Shown: one piece after another, positions 62,501 to 64,000 of the stretch
Numbering within the stretch: position 1 is the stretch's first letter
How the letters are laid out: each line of letters starts with the position of its first letter
Assembly: GCF_002414005.1 (NCBI RefSeq)
Contig: NZ_DHYG01000053.1
Span: 62,001 to 126,000, forward strand
Direction of reading: 5' to 3'
Length of the DNA: 64,000 nt
Source: Psychrobacter sp. UBA5136
Lineage (GTDB): Bacteria; Pseudomonadota; Gammaproteobacteria; Pseudomonadales; Moraxellaceae
Notes under the pieces: model-generated
Seen by the model: only the letters and a program-made list of their open reading frames with translations
What the model was told of the DNA's origin: nothing
Database searches by the model: none
Program-made: the position numbers and the translations under genes

Positions 62501-64000
62501 AAGCTCAGACGCGGCGATACTTTGTACTGTCACCTCATCCTCGGCGTCAGCATCAGCATTAGCATCAGCACTAGCTTGCGCATCGAGAGTAGCGTCTGCA
62601 TTAATATTAACGTCTGAATTGCCAGCCTCTTTTTCCTCACTACTATCGTCGCTTTGAGCAATACTTTGTAGCCGCTCAAGGGTTTGCTCGTCAATTTTTA
62701 ATGAGGTGCAGGCCGCTAACGCATCAAATAAACCGACTAATTGCGCGTGCCCAGCAAGTAACGCTGCCTGAATTTCAGTATCAGCAGATTTTTTAGGATG
62801 TTGACTTAAATAAGCATAAGCATTGCCCAATGCATTGAGAACGGTGGTAAATTTCGGAAACGCTTGTGCCTTGCTGGTTAAATAGTTTATTTGTGAAATT
62901 TGCTGCGCTATATAAGCTTGCACCCGTTCATTGTCTGAGCTGTTAAAGACGGCTTCCAGCTGCCATTCTGCATCTAGCAGCTCATTGATATGATCATCCA
63001 ACAGTTGGCTTATCGTTGGCATATCCTCGGCTGGGTTTTCGCTATCGTTAATGGCATACTGCTCACCAAGCATGGCTTGTAAAGAAGCAATGTCTTGCTG
63101 ACTTTGCGTTTCTTCTAACGCAGCTTGTTGCTCCTGAACGTTTTGCTTGTCATTGTCTAGCTTATAATTGTTTAAATAGCCCTCAATAAGCGTTACAGAC
63201 TGAGCGAGCGCTTTTAGATGCTGCGCACTCATGGGCGTATCTTGCTGCTGTAGAAGCTCTAAACTTTGCTCTATGGTCGCGCCAACCTCGCTAATCGCTG
63301 CCAACGCACTAGAGCCAGAAGCTGCCCTTAAGGTATGAAATGCGCGGACAATCTCATCACGCACGGCGACATAAGGCTCGTCTTGATGACAACGGACAAA
63401 GTCATTCACGCTCTCTAATAACTCTTCGGCTTCTTCAACAAAAATATCAAAAAAGGCTTGCTCTTCTTCGCTTTGCGGCGTCAAAACGATAGGCGCTTCT
63501 GCTATTTTTTCATTCACCGAATGTATCGTTTGCAGCATGCTGTCGATGTTGTCAATATTGTCGATACTGCCAACAGTGTCATAACCATTGTCGCTAGCAC
63601 GTTCCTCAGCAGAATCTTTATCATTAAAAGCTTTAGCATCAGAGCTTTGAGCGGTAATGGTGTCGTGTAGTGGTTCAGAGCGCTTAAGTAGTTGACTATG
63701 GAGCGCACGGTAGCTGAATTCATCACCCAACTGTTTGCTATAAGCCTGCGCACAAGCCACCCATAACGGCACAATCGCAGGATAATCTTGGCGGTTGTTT
63801 TCAAAGGTGGTTAATAGCGCTGGATAAGCTGCTAATACATCACCGATAAGCTGCTGGATATCTGTTGAAGCGGCAATAGTATGGTCTAAAATACGGTTTA
63901 GCATGTTTTCTATCGACCACGCTAACTCAGCACTATAATGAGCACCGACCATACGGCCCGAACCTTTTAGGGTATGAAAGCCGCGGCGAATATCTGTCAG
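59570..64000 (-). CDS. chpA: Hybrid CheA-type histidine kinase (ChpA/PilL-like), 5' end outside window
   Basis: At least 1476 residues, open through the right edge. Four histidine-phosphotransfer sites are visible: HTLKGSGR (His codon at 63976), a degenerate HTLRAASG (~63330), HTIKGGARMAG (~62330) and HTLKGGARMV (~61810). Then come the dimerisation region, the ATPase domain (LEHMLRNAVDHGIE, LTDDGRGID), a CheW-like domain, and a receiver domain with ILVVDDSVTVRK and phospho-acceptor Asp in MLLDIEMPRMDG. This is the layout of ChpA, the kinase controlling twitching and surface sensing. Followed directly by chpB- and chpC-like genes. Confidence 0.95.
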   Translation of the reverse strand: MTDIRRGFHTLKGSGRMVGAHYSAELAWSIENMLNRILDHTIAASTDIQQLIGDVLAAYPALLTTFENNRQDYPAIVPLWVACAQAYSKQLGDEFSYRALHSQLLKRSEPLHDTITAQSSDAKAFNDKDSAEERASDNGYDTVGSIDNIDNIDSMLQTIHSVNEKIAEAPIVLTPQSEEEQAFFDIFVEEAEELLESVNDFVRCHQDEPYVAVRDEIVRAFHTLRAASGSSALAAISEVGATIEQSLELLQQQDTPMSAQHLKALAQSVTLIEGYLNNYKLDNDKQNVQEQQAALEETQSQQDIASLQAMLGEQYAINDSENPAEDMPTISQLLDDHINELLDAEWQLEAVFNSSDNERVQAYIAQQISQINYLTSKAQAFPKFTTVLNALGNAYAYLSQHPKKSADTEIQAALLAGHAQLVGLFDALAACTSLKIDEQTLERLQSIAQSDDSSEEKEAGNSDVNINADATLDAQASADANADADAEDEVTVQSIAASELALETIDTDIELLEIFLEEAQELDDALNESFSKWRADISNINTLKVLQRHLHTIKGGARMAGIRSIGDLTHEAESIYEAFVEERRVPTAQWLEIMQVVQDTLSLQVAHIVRYQHSFFTPELIEQLQRFEKAAALPNTVQLIVPMPKHQVDAEPKILADEYTHRIEKAADTLSLDRIIQQSWAHGLPDPDILEVFLEEAEALTNRNEYLQAFLSDAGDTVALQALQRDLHTLKGGARMVTASGIADLAHEMESVYTDFIDRRRPATKKVLALLVACHDWLADAVFILAQQVNPPTPDLLIEALQQFSKNPDSLKQVPKESLQPQREAILLAKEKQETTYIQKDISEMPAMVANTAEQEHNASNNEMIRISGGLIEHMINLSGESAINRARIDMGMSSLTTSIEEMGTTVQRLADQLRRMEIELEAQILSQIDDELVSHEGFDPLEMDQYSSLNQLSKSLSESASDLVDINHTLLEKMRDSESLLLQLSRTQTELQDGLMNSRMVPFTRLTPRLERVVRQTANELNKSVELKIINADDEMDRTILERITSPLEHMLRNAVDHGIETVAARLEAGKERSGQITLEVLREGSEIVIQLTDDGRGIDVEAVRNKAISQGLIDAEDTSLSDLDIMQYIFNAGLSTSKQVTQISGRGVGMDVVISEIRQLGGSVSVVSELGKGSRFTMRVPLTVAVSDALVVRAADRYYAIPLVQIERVVRINPEKIYDYYQSGAAVLNFEGTDYRVRYLNEILSGNKLNELVVNTNTSVPLIIIKNRSGQNMALQVDQIAGSRIEVVVKPLGQQFSNLSGISAATIMGDGSVMLILDLIALMRNAALVKEGAKPAIGVRSSTESKATILVVDDSVTVRKVTSRFLERQGFNVVLAKDGIDALEILQETTPDLMLLDIEMPRMDGFEVATQVRHNRRLQHLPIIMITSRTGEKHRERAYEIGVNDYMGKPFQENQLLNKIQALLGTEAGLVNEG

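Overview
The window is chromosomal DNA of a gammaproteobacterium in the Moraxellaceae, most likely a Psychrobacter. That is inference from the protein families, the moderate GC content, the Q/N/A-rich extensions on housekeeping proteins, and gene orders such as UPF0149 / coiled-coil / zapA and ahpC / oxyR. I could run no database search. Most of the window is ordinary core genome. The accessory character lies in one insertion sequence, decayed gene ends, small intergenic tandem repeats and a dispersed hairpin repeat family.

Layout. 1-13.4 kb: start of a probable RNase T2-like secreted protein, an Slt-type lytic transglycosylase with a pentapeptide-repeat linker, miaB, a LysE exporter, argE, a nucleoside deaminase, a UPF0149 protein, a coiled-coil protein with zapA, and glyQ-glyS. 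13.8-17.1 kb: PspC-like protein, the NAD salvage pair nadR-pnuC, and a DUF962/Mpo1-like membrane protein. 17.2-24 kb: a redox-stress neighbourhood with a nitroreductase, two pirins, a small GNAT, a DUF1275 protein carrying the 5' remnant of an FMN reductase gene, DoxX, YceI and a LysR regulator. Two of its promoters share a 23-bp box.

24-28 kb: a metallo-beta-lactamase-fold hydrolase gene cut by a 1063-bp insertion sequence with an 8-bp target duplication, followed by two SDR genes and tRNA-Gly(GCC). 29-36.8 kb: M48 lipoprotein, BolA, SirB2, a small lipoprotein and TrxC. Next comes a reactive-sulfur cluster: persulfide dioxygenase-like MBL protein, BigR-type regulator, SulP transporter and two stand-alone DUF442 sulfurtransferase-like proteins. 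36.9-42.5 kb: peroxide defence (ahpF, ahpC, oxyR) with a YdcH protein and a stress SDR.

42.5-50.8 kb: HD protein, TPMT-like methyltransferase, YgjP-type metallopeptidase, then a periplasmic iron-uptake cluster (DUF1513, imelysin, di-heme oxidoreductase, imelysin). The cluster's first gene has a near-consensus sigma-70 promoter overlapped by a Fur box. 51-57.2 kb: OmpA-like lipoprotein, acyltransferase, a predicted membrane protein and minC-minD-minE. 57.3-64 kb: cytochrome b561 and a Chp-type chemosensory operon (chpA-chpB-chpC-like), with chpA cut by the window end.

The least explained signals are: (i) a repeat whose loop core is conserved while its stem arms differ between copies yet stay complementary; (ii) the shared 23-bp box in the pirin/DoxX region; (iii) five 11-bp direct repeats in the leader of the iron-uptake gene; (iv) a possible CTG start of the BigR-type gene; (v) an A6 frame break at the transposase start.
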